A DNA stretch of 44,810 nt, from positions 1 to 44,810 of the forward strand of contig JAGGTH010000080.1 in NCBI GenBank assembly GCA_021163845.1, given 5' to 3'. The position numbers were made by a program, and so were the translations under genes. The notes below the pieces were generated by a model that searched no databases, was not told where the DNA came from, and saw only the letters and a program-made list of their open reading frames with translations. Position 1 is the stretch's first letter. Each line of letters begins with the position of its first letter. Below are positions 6,858 to 15,512 of this stretch, piece by piece. The DNA comes from Helicobacteraceae bacterium. GTDB taxonomy: Bacteria > Campylobacterota > Campylobacteria > Campylobacterales > Sulfurimonadaceae.

Positions 6858-8925
6858 ACAAGAACAAGTCAAAGCAATTTTTATCGAAGAAGCGGGTGAG
6901 ATTATCGAAAAACTCGATATCAATATTATCCGTTTTGAAGAAAACTCTACCGACTTTGATCTACTCAATGAGATCTTTCGTGGAGTCCACACCCTCAAAG
7001 GCAATGCCAACGCATTTGGCTTTACACGCTTAGGCGAATTTGTACACCATTTTGAAGATATTCTCGATCATTATCGAAGCACGCATGAAAGTATAGAGAC
7101 ACACAATCTTGAACTTATCGTCAACAGTGTTGTGGTTATTCAAGAGGTGATGCATTGTGAGCTCAATGAGATCCAAGAGCTTCCAGACTCTTATCCAGAA
7201 TGTCTTGAAGAGATAAAAGCACTTCTTGCTTCAAAAAAAGGTGCTTGTGAAAAAGAAAAAGTTTTGCCTCCGACAGAGCAGATGAATGATCTCACAGCAG
7301 AGTTTGGCTCTGATATCACTCCCTCTATGGATGAACTTCTAAACCAGAGCATCCAAAAACACAAAAAGATGCAAACAGAGGACCTTAAGCTCTATAAAAT
7401 TGATCTTACTTTAGATAGCGATTGTTATACACGTGGGTTTGACCATCTGTTATTTTTAAAAATGTTACAAGAAAAATCTTCTGCTATGGAGAGTTTTTTT
7501 GAGATGCAAAATGTTGCAAAACTAGAAGCATTTCACGTCCATGAAAACAGTATTGGACTTGTTACATCCATTGTGCTGACACCACTAAACTTTGAAGAGA
7601 TCTGTGAATATTTTGAGTACCTTTTTGCACATGAGTACAAGGTAGAGCTCCTTGCTTATGAACCACAAGTTCAAGAAAAAAAAGACGAACTAACAGAGGT
7701 CACAACAAAAACAGTCGCTAAAAATAATGCCCCAGTAATGTCGAGCACCGCAAAATCAACGATACGCATCGACACATTGAAACTCGATGAGCTTTTTGAT
7801 TCTGTAGGGGAGCTTGTGATTGCCCAAAACTTTGTATCACAAAACGAAAAGATACATGCGATAGAAGATGAATCGATCAGCCGTACAATAGAGACCCTCT
7901 CTAAGATCACAAAACGGATCCAAGACAGGGTGATGAGCTTACGAATGGTGGCGATTCGTGATACATTTGACAAGATGAAGCGTGTTGTCAGAGATACCTC
8001 CAAAAAAACAGGAAAAGAGCTTCATCTTCATGTACTTGGTGAAGATACAGAGATCGATAAGACGATGATCGATAGTCTCTCTGATCCTCTTGTACATATC
8101 ATTCGTAATGCAATCGATCATGGGCTCGAAGCAGATGCCAAAGCACGACTTGCTGCAGGCAAAAAGGTAGAGGGTGTCATCACCCTCAAAGCGTATCACA
8201 AAAGTGGCAATATTGTCATTAGTGTGAGTGATGATGGGCGCGGTATCGATAAAGAAAAAGTGATACAAAAAGCTATAGAGCGCGGAGTTATTACAGGGGA
8301 TGAAAACCTCACAGAGAGCCAAGCTTTTAGCCTTATCATGCAACCTGGATTTTCTACCGCCGATACTATCAGTGATCTCTCAGGTCGAGGAGTCGGCTTG
8401 GATGTAGTGAAGACCTCTATCGAAAAACTCCGCGGCAAGATCGAAATAGAATCAAAACAAGGGGAAGGAACGACCATCTCTATGGTACTTCCTCTCACCT
8501 TGGCGATCATCGACGGAATGCTTGTACAAGTGGCGCAAGAGATCTATATCATACCTACACTCAGTGTTGTTGAATCATTTCGACCAGAACGTGATATTGT
8601 TCATGCTGTAAAAGGGAAAGGGGAATTTGTCAGTATGCGTGGACAGCATATTCCTGTGATCCGCTTAAGTGATCTCTTTGACTTAGAGACAGAGCATTTA
8701 GACCCTTGGGATGGAATACTTGTGTGTGTTGAAACTGAGGCAGGACGCATAGCGATTATGGTTGATGAGCTCGTAGGACGTCAGCAAGTTGTTATCAAAC
8801 CACTTGGTAAGGCACTTGCAAAACAACGTGAGATCTCAGGTGGTGCCATTTTGGGCAGTGGTGATATCGCCCTTATACTTAATGTTGAGGAGCTACGTCC
8901 TCTTATCGAGTCGGTTCATGCGTGA
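6850..8925 (+). CDS. cheA: CheA chemotaxis histidine kinase without a fused receiver
   Basis: Domains in order over 691 residues: an HPt (P1) domain with phospho-acceptor H47 in GVHTLKGNANAFG; a P2-like region at about 165-275; the P3 dimerisation helix pair beginning near 300 (IRIDTLKLDELFDSVGELV); an HATPase domain with N-box RNAIDHGLEA (about 418), DDGRGID (about 461) and GRGVGLDVV (about 512); and a P5 CheW-like domain from about 550 to the end. It autophosphorylates under receptor control and passes phosphate to CheY and CheB. Unlike classical Campylobacter CheA, it has no C-terminal receiver. The ATG at 6850 lies inside the STAS gene, and the stop overlaps the cheR start. Confidence 0.95.
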   Translation: MTKQEQVKAIFIEEAGEIIEKLDINIIRFEENSTDFDLLNEIFRGVHTLKGNANAFGFTRLGEFVHHFEDILDHYRSTHESIETHNLELIVNSVVVIQEVMHCELNEIQELPDSYPECLEEIKALLASKKGACEKEKVLPPTEQMNDLTAEFGSDITPSMDELLNQSIQKHKKMQTEDLKLYKIDLTLDSDCYTRGFDHLLFLKMLQEKSSAMESFFEMQNVAKLEAFHVHENSIGLVTSIVLTPLNFEEICEYFEYLFAHEYKVELLAYEPQVQEKKDELTEVTTKTVAKNNAPVMSSTAKSTIRIDTLKLDELFDSVGELVIAQNFVSQNEKIHAIEDESISRTIETLSKITKRIQDRVMSLRMVAIRDTFDKMKRVVRDTSKKTGKELHLHVLGEDTEIDKTMIDSLSDPLVHIIRNAIDHGLEADAKARLAAGKKVEGVITLKAYHKSGNIVISVSDDGRGIDKEKVIQKAIERGVITGDENLTESQAFSLIMQPGFSTADTISDLSGRGVGLDVVKTSIEKLRGKIEIESKQGEGTTISMVLPLTLAIIDGMLVQVAQEIYIIPTLSVVESFRPERDIVHAVKGKGEFVSMRGQHIPVIRLSDLFDLETEHLDPWDGILVCVETEAGRIAIMVDELVGRQQVVIKPLGKALAKQREISGGAILGSGDIALILNVEELRPLIESVHA

Positions 8926-9745
8926 GATCCAACTCAAACCCGAAGAGTTTGAGCTTTTTCGTCGTTATGTTTACGAAAAAGTGGGTATCTCACTCTCCGC
9001 GCAAAAGACAACGCTTATCAAAGGACGACTCAACAAACGGCTCAATCAACTCAATCTCACATCATTTCGTGCCTATTATGACCACTTGGTAGAAGATAAA
9101 AGTGGTGAAGAGCTTTCACTTTTCATCAGTGCTATCTCTACAAATGTGACCTCTTTTTTTCGAGAAAGTGCACAGTGGGAGTGGCTAAAAGGCTACCTAC
9201 CAAAGCTCATCGCTTCGAAGCAAAGAGAAAAAAAACTTCGTATCTGGTCAGCAGGATGTTCTAGCGGTGAGGAACCTTATACTATCTTGATGTTTTTACA
9301 ACAGAATATCCATCAGTTTCATGATTGGGATGTAAAAATCCTTGCGACCGATATTTCACATAAAGTGCTTTCCCATGCGATCGAGGGGATCTATGAAGCC
9401 AAACATGTGGAAACACTTCCAAAAGAGATCGTTCTTCGCTCTTTTGAAAAAGTACGTGAAGAAACGACAATTCGCTATAAAATCGCACCTCATCTTCAAG
9501 AGAAAGTGATGTTTCGACTTTATAACCTTGTGACCGACCCTTTTTTCTTTAAAAATAAATTTGACATGGTCTTTTGTCGTAATGTGATGATCTATTTTGA
9601 TGATCCAACCCGCCATGATCTTATCGAACGCTTTGCAAGCGTATTACCAAAAGGTGCTCCACTTTTTTTAGGAAGCTCCGAATCACTTACGAGTCATAAA
9701 GAGACACTCAAACTCTTAGGCTCTTCTATTTATCAAAAATTATAA
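8918..9745 (+). CDS. cheR: CheR chemoreceptor methyltransferase
   Basis: This 275-residue S-adenosylmethionine-dependent enzyme methylates receptor glutamates. The N-terminal helical domain (about 1-75, with KGRLNKRLNQL) and the SAM domain (SAGCSSGEEPYT near 110, LATDIS, and FCRNVMIYFDD near 225) are complete. I take the ATG at 8918, which overlaps the cheA stop by 8 bases. The frame runs further upstream but only within cheA coding sequence, and the protein from 8918 starts where CheR proteins usually start. With CheB and CheD encoded 5 kb downstream, the island has a full adaptation set. Confidence 0.93.
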   Translation: MREIQLKPEEFELFRRYVYEKVGISLSAQKTTLIKGRLNKRLNQLNLTSFRAYYDHLVEDKSGEELSLFISAISTNVTSFFRESAQWEWLKGYLPKLIASKQREKKLRIWSAGCSSGEEPYTILMFLQQNIHQFHDWDVKILATDISHKVLSHAIEGIYEAKHVETLPKEIVLRSFEKVREETTIRYKIAPHLQEKVMFRLYNLVTDPFFFKNKFDMVFCRNVMIYFDDPTRHDLIERFASVLPKGAPLFLGSSESLTSHKETLKLLGSSIYQKL

Positions 9746-9754
9746 GGGTATTCT

Positions 9755-11224
9755 ATGAAAATACTATTTCAACCATTAAGCACTATAGTTTTGTCCTTAG
9801 GCTTGATCGCAACAGCTGTTGTTGCAAACGAAAAGCTTCCAAAACATACATTAAAAGCAAATTCTCAAATAGTTTATAATGAAACTCCAAAGCAAGTTGA
9901 TAGTTTTGGCAAAATCTTTAGTGAGGGGATGTACTACGGACGCATACGATCTAACACATTTTATCTTGACTATAAAACAAATGACTCCACACACTCAGAC
10001 CATCTAACAAGTGGACTTGGTGCTTCTTTCATCGTAAAGAGTGCAAAATATGCAGATTTTGATTTTACTACAGGACTTTATGCGTCACAAGCCACATTTT
10101 GGGATCGAAACGACAATGTAGCCGATCTCAAAAAAGGAAAAGATGTGATGAGCAGATTTGATTATGCAAATCATGGTGATAAATATATGGCTGTTTTAGG
10201 GCAAGCCTATCTACAGTACTCAGGGATCAACTCTACAAAGATCTCCATAGGACGACAATTGGTTGAGACTTTTTATACAAAGTCAAATGATACAAAAATG
10301 TTTCCAAATACATTTGACGCCTTTGTCTTAGAGACCAAAGCACTAGCAAATACAAAAATCCAAGCAGCATATCTTTATGAGCAAAAACTTCGTGATCATA
10401 CAAAACCACACGCCATTCTCATGTACGGAGATGCGAACTCTACATCCAAAGCAAAACCCCAATGGAGCGAAAATGACGACTCTGCAATGCACAAAGGTTT
10501 GACATATACGGCATTAAAGGCTGCAGGAAAACCTACTGATGCACCGCTATTAGTGATGGATATCAAAAACAGCAGTATCGAAAATCTCAAACTCGATGCC
10601 TCTTTTTACAATGTGCCAGAACTCTTATCTCAAGCTATGCTAGAAGCAAACTACGAAATCGCTATGAATGGCTTTTCTCTCTCACCGGGCATCCGTTATA
10701 TACGACAGTTTGATAACGGTGCGGGAAGTGTTGGTGGCGCATCTTTAACTGGAAATACGCACGGGTACAAAAAAGCAGATTCACTCGACTCACAGATGAT
10801 AGCAGCAAAAATCGTCACAAAAATTGATAACTACAAGATAAATCTTGCATATTCTCATATTTTTGATGAAGCAGACCTTGTCACTCCGTGGAGAGGATTT
10901 CCAACAGCAGGCTACACACGCTCTATGGCACGCTATAACTGGAGAGCCAATACAAAAAGCTACCGTCTTGAAGTTGTCAGAAACGACAATGCAAATGGGA
11001 TATATAAAGATATCTTTACACAAGCTTCTATCCTCTTTACAAATGCCGATGAAAACAAAAAAGCTAAAGATGAGATCTACTACTATGTAGGATTGATTCA
11101 AAATATACCAACTATGATTGATCTGCAATGGCGTTTACGATTGGGCTATGTTCAGTATACAGATGCTGATGAGAGTGATAATAATGAACTCGATGCACGC
11201 TTTGAACTGAACTATCTGTTTTAA
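9755..11224 (+). CDS. OprD-like outer-membrane porin
   Basis: The 489-residue protein begins with a signal peptide (about 1-24, ending VVA). It continues with alternating short amphipathic strands typical of a beta-barrel and ends in a terminal Phe (NYLF), the usual outer-membrane assembly signal. The opening GMYYGRIRSNTFYLDY and the motif SIGRQLVET are like the OprD-type porins common in Campylobacterota. The substrate cannot be read from sequence. It starts nine bases after the cheR stop, apparently in the same transcript as the chemosensory genes, which is an unusual place for a porin. A related porin is encoded at 12987. Confidence 0.82.
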   Translation: MKILFQPLSTIVLSLGLIATAVVANEKLPKHTLKANSQIVYNETPKQVDSFGKIFSEGMYYGRIRSNTFYLDYKTNDSTHSDHLTSGLGASFIVKSAKYADFDFTTGLYASQATFWDRNDNVADLKKGKDVMSRFDYANHGDKYMAVLGQAYLQYSGINSTKISIGRQLVETFYTKSNDTKMFPNTFDAFVLETKALANTKIQAAYLYEQKLRDHTKPHAILMYGDANSTSKAKPQWSENDDSAMHKGLTYTALKAAGKPTDAPLLVMDIKNSSIENLKLDASFYNVPELLSQAMLEANYEIAMNGFSLSPGIRYIRQFDNGAGSVGGASLTGNTHGYKKADSLDSQMIAAKIVTKIDNYKINLAYSHIFDEADLVTPWRGFPTAGYTRSMARYNWRANTKSYRLEVVRNDNANGIYKDIFTQASILFTNADENKKAKDEIYYYVGLIQNIPTMIDLQWRLRLGYVQYTDADESDNNELDARFELNYLF

Positions 11225-11259
11225 CAATACTCCGTATTGAATTAATATTAGGAAAGACT

Positions 11260-12621
11260 ATGAGCAAACTGATTCCTGCAACAACCCAAAAAGAAGCTAC
11301 CTTTCATGCAAATGAGCTTTTTTTCTCTATTACAGATCACAATAGCACTATCATCTCAGGTAATGATGTATTTATCCGTGTTAGTGGATATAAAAAAGAG
11401 GAGATCATCGGTCATTACCATAATATTGTACGTCATCCTGATATGCCAAAAATTGTTTTTAAACTCCTTTGGGATTTTATCCAAGCACAAAAACCTATTA
11501 TTGCCTATGTAAAAAATCGTGCAAAAACTGGGGAGTATTATTGGGTTCTAGCCGCGGTATTTCCCCTTAAAGAATCCTACGTCTCTATAAGAATAAAACC
11601 AGATACAAAACTCTTTCGTGCAGCTCAAGAGTTGTACGGCAAACTCCTTGCAATAGAATCACAAGATAATATGGCAAAAAGTGAAGAGATGCTGCCACTT
11701 CTATTACAAGATCTCGGCTACAAAAGCTATGAAGCGTTTATGAGCGATGCTTTTTTAAATGAGCTCAAAGCACATAAAAAAAGTATACCTCCCTTAGAGA
11801 TTGCTACACAAACAATACAATCAGAGTTTGTCGAGTGTCTTGAAAACATTCAAATGCATACAAACGCACTCATGCACAAATACGATGAGTGGTTTGATAA
11901 GATCGATCTCTTTTTAGAGATAAAGACAAATTTTGAACAACAAAGTTTTCTCTTGCGTCAAATAGCTTCTGAGATCATTTTTTTATCTCTCAATGCTTCT
12001 ATTGCCTCGTATCAAGTACTCAATGGGGGCGAAACATTTGCTACTTTAGCACATGATGTTCGTATAAATGCCAAGCAAAATAATGATCTTATCTCAGAGA
12101 TCGATACTATCATTCAAGCTGTCTCTCTTTCTCTGAATGAACTTATCTTTTGTGTTTGCAGTATACGTCTACAGAGTGAACTTCTCAACTATTTTATTGA
12201 CGAACTTTTGAGTGAAAATGGCGACATAGACACAAATGAGATAGAGAGTAATATATCGACCCTTCTCGCACTCATCACAGAGTATTCCAACAAAACAAAT
12301 ACTCTACAACTTGAACTACAAAAACAGATGAAAAAGGTACTTGATTTTCTTTTGCACTTAGAGCAACAGATGATGTATTTGGGATATATCCAAGTATTTG
12401 GCATCATAGAGTCAGCCGACAACTCTGATAAATCTCTTGATTTTGAAGAGATCTTCTCTCAGCTTAAAACACATATTCAAAAAACATCCGATGCCCTTTG
12501 TATCTTGCAAGAGAATGGAACAAGTTTTGATACACAAAATGGCTCACTTCTCAAACAAGCAAACCAAACCAAACAGCTTTTAACCTCTCTATATGAATGT
12601 GTGGATGCTATCAAGGTATAA
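11260..12621 (+). CDS. Soluble PAS protein fused to a degenerate MCP signalling tip
   Basis: Residues about 15-110 of 453 form an Aer-type PAS domain (GNDVFIRVSGY, HNIVRHPDMP, YYWVLAAVF), closely like the one encoded at 829. A long helical region follows. At about 236-275 it reads FLSLNASIASYQVLNGGETF and then ATLAHDVRINA. This lines up with the MCP tip [20 protein letters not shown] then [11 protein letters not shown], but has lost the charged receptor contacts. There is no membrane helix. I infer a cytoplasmic redox sensor that descends from an Aer-like receptor and may no longer bind CheW and CheA normally. The ATG at 11260 is preceded by TAGGAAAG. The 35-base gap to the porin upstream suggests cotranscription. 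Confidence 0.75.
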   Translation: MSKLIPATTQKEATFHANELFFSITDHNSTIISGNDVFIRVSGYKKEEIIGHYHNIVRHPDMPKIVFKLLWDFIQAQKPIIAYVKNRAKTGEYYWVLAAVFPLKESYVSIRIKPDTKLFRAAQELYGKLLAIESQDNMAKSEEMLPLLLQDLGYKSYEAFMSDAFLNELKAHKKSIPPLEIATQTIQSEFVECLENIQMHTNALMHKYDEWFDKIDLFLEIKTNFEQQSFLLRQIASEIIFLSLNASIASYQVLNGGETFATLAHDVRINAKQNNDLISEIDTIIQAVSLSLNELIFCVCSIRLQSELLNYFIDELLSENGDIDTNEIESNISTLLALITEYSNKTNTLQLELQKQMKKVLDFLLHLEQQMMYLGYIQVFGIIESADNSDKSLDFEEIFSQLKTHIQKTSDALCILQENGTSFDTQNGSLLKQANQTKQLLTSLYECVDAIKV

Positions 12622-12624
12622 CAA

Positions 12625-12683
12625 GGTCATATGTTGGTGATATATCGTGCTCGTTCATAAAACCATTTCACGACCACAGAGAC
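12625..12683 (+). promoter_or_regulatory. Shared island promoter motif, copy C
   Basis: GGTCATATGT (12625-12634) is followed by CACGACC (12669-12675; 44 bases start to start) and AGAGAC (12678-12683). The first motif begins 100 bases, and AGAGAC 47 bases, before the ATG at 12725. The spacing between the halves is about one helical turn more than in copy A. Confidence 0.5.
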
Positions 12684-12724
12684 GCTACTATATAAAATAA
12701 AATATAAAAACAAAGAGGTGCAAG

Positions 12725-12901
12725 ATGGCAGAGATAGATACTATTTTTACACATGATGCTATTCACAACGATATCAAAACGGCATTAGACGAACTAGAAG
12801 AGAAGATCACTTCTATTCGTGACTCAGAGTGTGACTCTTTGAGTGAAGAAGATAAAGCATTTTTAAAGATGCTCGATGAGCTTTTAGAAAATAAGTCATA
12901 A
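12725..12901 (+). CDS. 58-residue acidic protein
   Basis: An ATG preceded by AAAGAGGTG opens a 58-codon frame rich in Asp and Glu (DELEEKITSI, SLSEEDKAFLKMLDELLE). It is predicted to be all helical, with no signal peptide or membrane segment and a single Cys at position 36. It matches no family I recognise. Its reality is supported by the ribosome site, the charged non-random composition, and the shared regulatory motif 100 bases upstream and again just after its stop. A small adaptor or regulator in the chemosensory system is possible, but its function is unknown. Confidence 0.6.
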   Translation: MAEIDTIFTHDAIHNDIKTALDELEEKITSIRDSECDSLSEEDKAFLKMLDELLENKS

Positions 12902-12904
12902 GAT

Positions 12905-12951
12905 GGTCACATATCTTCTCTTTTTTATGACTGTTCTCTCCCTATAGATAC
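12905..12951 (+). promoter_or_regulatory. Shared island promoter motif, copy D
   Basis: GGTCACATAT (12905-12914) is followed by TATGACT (12926-12932; 21 bases start to start) and AGATAC (12946-12951). The first motif begins 82 bases, and the last block 41 bases, before the porin ATG at 12987. The motif begins four bases after the stop codon of the small acidic gene, so the porin-kinase-cheD-cheB run probably has its own promoter. Confidence 0.5.
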
Positions 12952-12986
12952 GCCAATATTTCGTTACTTTATTACAAGGTTTAGAA

Positions 12987-14225
12987 ATGGCATTTATAGC
13001 ATTAAAGACAATCCTACTCACAACTCTCCTAGCGATAGTAGCACTCGGTGATGAAGTTGTACTAAGGGGTGAACCTTCTCAAGTTCAGGGACTTATCCGC
13101 GCAGCATATATCGATCAAAACAATCTTCACTCTACAGATACTTATGCAAGCTCCATTGGTGGGATCTTAAAATATGAAACTGCCCCTTTGTATGATCTCC
13201 AGTTTGGATTGGGTGCCTATGTATCACAAAAAGTACATCCGCTTACAGGTTCTTTTGCACAGCAAGAAGCGAATGGAGATTTTTTTGCACAAGACACAGG
13301 ATCTTACACCTATATAGGAGAGGTCTATGCTCAGTATAAGAGCGAAGATCTCACAATACGTATCGGTCGCCAAAATATTGAGACACCACTCCTAGCTCCT
13401 GATGATATACGGATGCACCCAAACACTTTTGAAGCAGCTTTTGCAACTTACAAAGGTCTTCACGAGACAATATTGAGTGCTGGATATGTAGGACGCTGGG
13501 CGGGGTATGACTCTGGAGGAGATATCTCAAAATTTAAAAAACTTGCAGGGGGAAAAAGCAAGGGAGTAGCCCTTATAGGTATACAGAATAGTTGTGTCAA
13601 AAATCTGACTTTGCAAGGATGGTACTACAATATGGATAAATTTGCTGATGCTTTTTATTCGGACATCGTGTATGAGATACCTTTTTATGCGATCGCTAGT
13701 GTAGAACTTAACGCTCAGTTCGCTCTCTTTGATGAAAAAAAAGATGCTTTTGATAGTGCAACGGGACTTTATAACATCCCATCAAATATTAACGGAGAGA
13801 TCTATGGCTTTGCAACATCTCTTCACACCAATATCTTGACACTCCATGGCGCATATAATCAAACATTCAACGCAACAGATAAAAAGATCAGTAATGGATT
13901 TGGCGGATGGCCTTACCTTACTTCTATGGAGGAGGTCTCGATAGCAGAGTTTACAGATGCAAAAGCCTATAAACTCTCCACGCACCTTGATATAGATGTT
14001 TTTGGACAAAACCGATTGCATATCCACGCAGATTATGCAGACTTTCAAAATAAAACGAGTAAGACCCACGTCAAAGAGTTTGATAGTGTTGCCACCTATA
14101 CGCTCGGTGAGACAATGAATATGGAGCTGAGTTATGCAAATGTTGATGATATCAATAACAATACCAAGTACAATGGTAGCTATGAGCGCTTGCTTGTCCG
14201 TCTTAATTACAAGTTTACGAGATAG
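12987..14225 (+). CDS. Second OprD-like outer-membrane porin
   Basis: The 412-residue protein has a signal peptide (about 1-21, LLTTLLAIVALG) and beta-barrel-like alternating strands. It shares features with the porin at 9755, including TIRIGRQNIETP and a fragment with GGWPYLTSMEE comparable to the RGFPTAGYTRSMAR of the first. The C-terminus is NYKFTR, so the Phe is third from the end, not last. It is shorter than the first porin by 77 residues. It starts 36 bases after the AGATAC block of motif copy D and lies two bases before the kinase-like gene. Substrate unknown; a nutrient or attractant uptake role tied to taxis is inferred from context. Confidence 0.8.
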   Translation: MAFIALKTILLTTLLAIVALGDEVVLRGEPSQVQGLIRAAYIDQNNLHSTDTYASSIGGILKYETAPLYDLQFGLGAYVSQKVHPLTGSFAQQEANGDFFAQDTGSYTYIGEVYAQYKSEDLTIRIGRQNIETPLLAPDDIRMHPNTFEAAFATYKGLHETILSAGYVGRWAGYDSGGDISKFKKLAGGKSKGVALIGIQNSCVKNLTLQGWYYNMDKFADAFYSDIVYEIPFYAIASVELNAQFALFDEKKDAFDSATGLYNIPSNINGEIYGFATSLHTNILTLHGAYNQTFNATDKKISNGFGGWPYLTSMEEVSIAEFTDAKAYKLSTHLDIDVFGQNRLHIHADYADFQNKTSKTHVKEFDSVATYTLGETMNMELSYANVDDINNNTKYNGSYERLLVRLNYKFTR

Positions 14226-14227
14226 AT

Positions 14228-15028
14228 ATGAAAGAACTTGAAGAGATCGCTTTTTTAAGCCATAAGATCTTAGATCTCAACAAACAACTCATTGAGAGTG
14301 AAAAAATAAAATCTCAATTTCTTTCACTCGTAGCGAGTAAACTCAACAACCCTATGACAGCACTTTTGGGTCTTATTCCCCATCTAGACCCTCAAAGATC
14401 TTGTTCTCAAGAGGTTTTTGATCTCGTGCATCAAGAGGTATTACATTTGCATTTTCAGATTCAAAACCTTGTCATGGCAGCAGAGATAGAAGGTGGTATG
14501 TTGCAAATAGACTATGCATCTGTAACTATTCAAAGCATAATAGAAGATGTACTCAGAGATCTTCAATATCTCATTGATGCACAAGGGATTACTATTACAT
14601 TATCTAATACACTTTCATCACCTTTTATTACAGACCCTAAAAAACTCTATCTTATTCTCAAAAACATCATTGCCAATGGATGTAGCTATGGAACAAAGGG
14701 AGGTGTTATTGATATTTCTATCACCAAAAGCAAATATATCTTAACGCTAGAGATCAGTAATCAAGGGGATGGTCCTCGTGTAGAGTTTAAGCCCCAAGTT
14801 TTTCAGAGGTTCGCCCAGACTGCTGAGGGAGATCATGGTTTGGGGATAGGACTCAGCATAGCAAAAGAGTTATGTGGTTCTTTAAATGGGGTACTCGATT
14901 ATAAAGTTGCCAAGAAAACGGTTACATTTGTCGTAAGCTTGGACCTATTATCTAAAATTCCAAATTCTGATGCTTATGGCTCTGATGAATTTTTATTTGA
15001 ATCATTTGATAGTGCGATCGAGCTCTAA
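14228..15028 (+). CDS. Histidine-kinase-like protein lacking the phospho-accepting histidine
   Basis: This 266-residue soluble protein has a short coiled coil, a DHp-like helix (about 24-50, KSQFLSLVASKLNNPMTALL) and an HATPase domain. The ATPase has an N-box-like segment (LKNIIANG, about 145-152) and GLGIGLSIAKEL (about 203-214). In ordinary kinases the aligned stretch reads SHELRTP; here it is ASKLNNP, so the histidine is replaced by Ser (residue 37). The ATP-lid glycines are kept. It may bind ATP and act as a modulator or as a partner of another kinase, but not as a conventional His kinase. Its stop overlaps the cheD start by one base, tying it to receptor adaptation genes. Confidence 0.8.
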   Translation: MKELEEIAFLSHKILDLNKQLIESEKIKSQFLSLVASKLNNPMTALLGLIPHLDPQRSCSQEVFDLVHQEVLHLHFQIQNLVMAAEIEGGMLQIDYASVTIQSIIEDVLRDLQYLIDAQGITITLSNTLSSPFITDPKKLYLILKNIIANGCSYGTKGGVIDISITKSKYILTLEISNQGDGPRVEFKPQVFQRFAQTAEGDHGLGIGLSIAKELCGSLNGVLDYKVAKKTVTFVVSLDLLSKIPNSDAYGSDEFLFESFDSAIEL

Positions 15029-15504
15029 TGATACACGGAAGTTCAACATTTATCCATGTTGGTCAAGTACATGTTGACTCTGCTCCTAGAGCCATCTCAA
15101 CAGTACTCGGTTCATGTGTTGCAGTTTGCCTCTATGACCCTTATTTGGGTATTGGTGGGATGAACCATTATCTTTTACCTTTTTGGAATGGTAATGGACT
15201 GCAAACGCCAAAATATGGAAATATCGCTATTCCAAAACTCATAAACTTGATGACAAGCCAAGGATCTCAACCAAAGCACATAGAAGCAAAGATATTTGGT
15301 GGTGCTATGATGAATTGCAATGAGAATGAAGTGATGATGATAGGTCGCAAAAATATACTTGTTGCACATGATATCTTAAAAGAGTATTCCATCTCAGTGA
15401 TCGCAGAGGATACAGGAGGACGACATGGACGCAAAATTCAATTTGACTTAGCACATGGGAAAGTTCTCTTAAAATATGCCTTGCAAAAAAATATTTCAAA
15501 CTAA
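15028..15504 (+). CDS. cheD: CheD chemoreceptor glutamine deamidase
   Basis: This 158-residue protein has the CheD catalytic Cys in STVLGSCVAVCLYDP, followed by the catalytic His in GGMNHYLLPFW. Both are conserved in deamidases that convert receptor Gln to Glu and in CheD proteins that partner CheC. The C-terminal GGRHGRKIQFDLAHGKVLLK is also characteristic. The ATG overlaps the previous stop codon (TAATG) and the gene ends eight bases before cheB. No cheC is seen in this window, so CheD probably serves receptor modification here. Confidence 0.92.
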   Translation: MIHGSSTFIHVGQVHVDSAPRAISTVLGSCVAVCLYDPYLGIGGMNHYLLPFWNGNGLQTPKYGNIAIPKLINLMTSQGSQPKHIEAKIFGGAMMNCNENEVMMIGRKNILVAHDILKEYSISVIAEDTGGRHGRKIQFDLAHGKVLLKYALQKNISN

Positions 15505-15512
15505 GGAAATTT

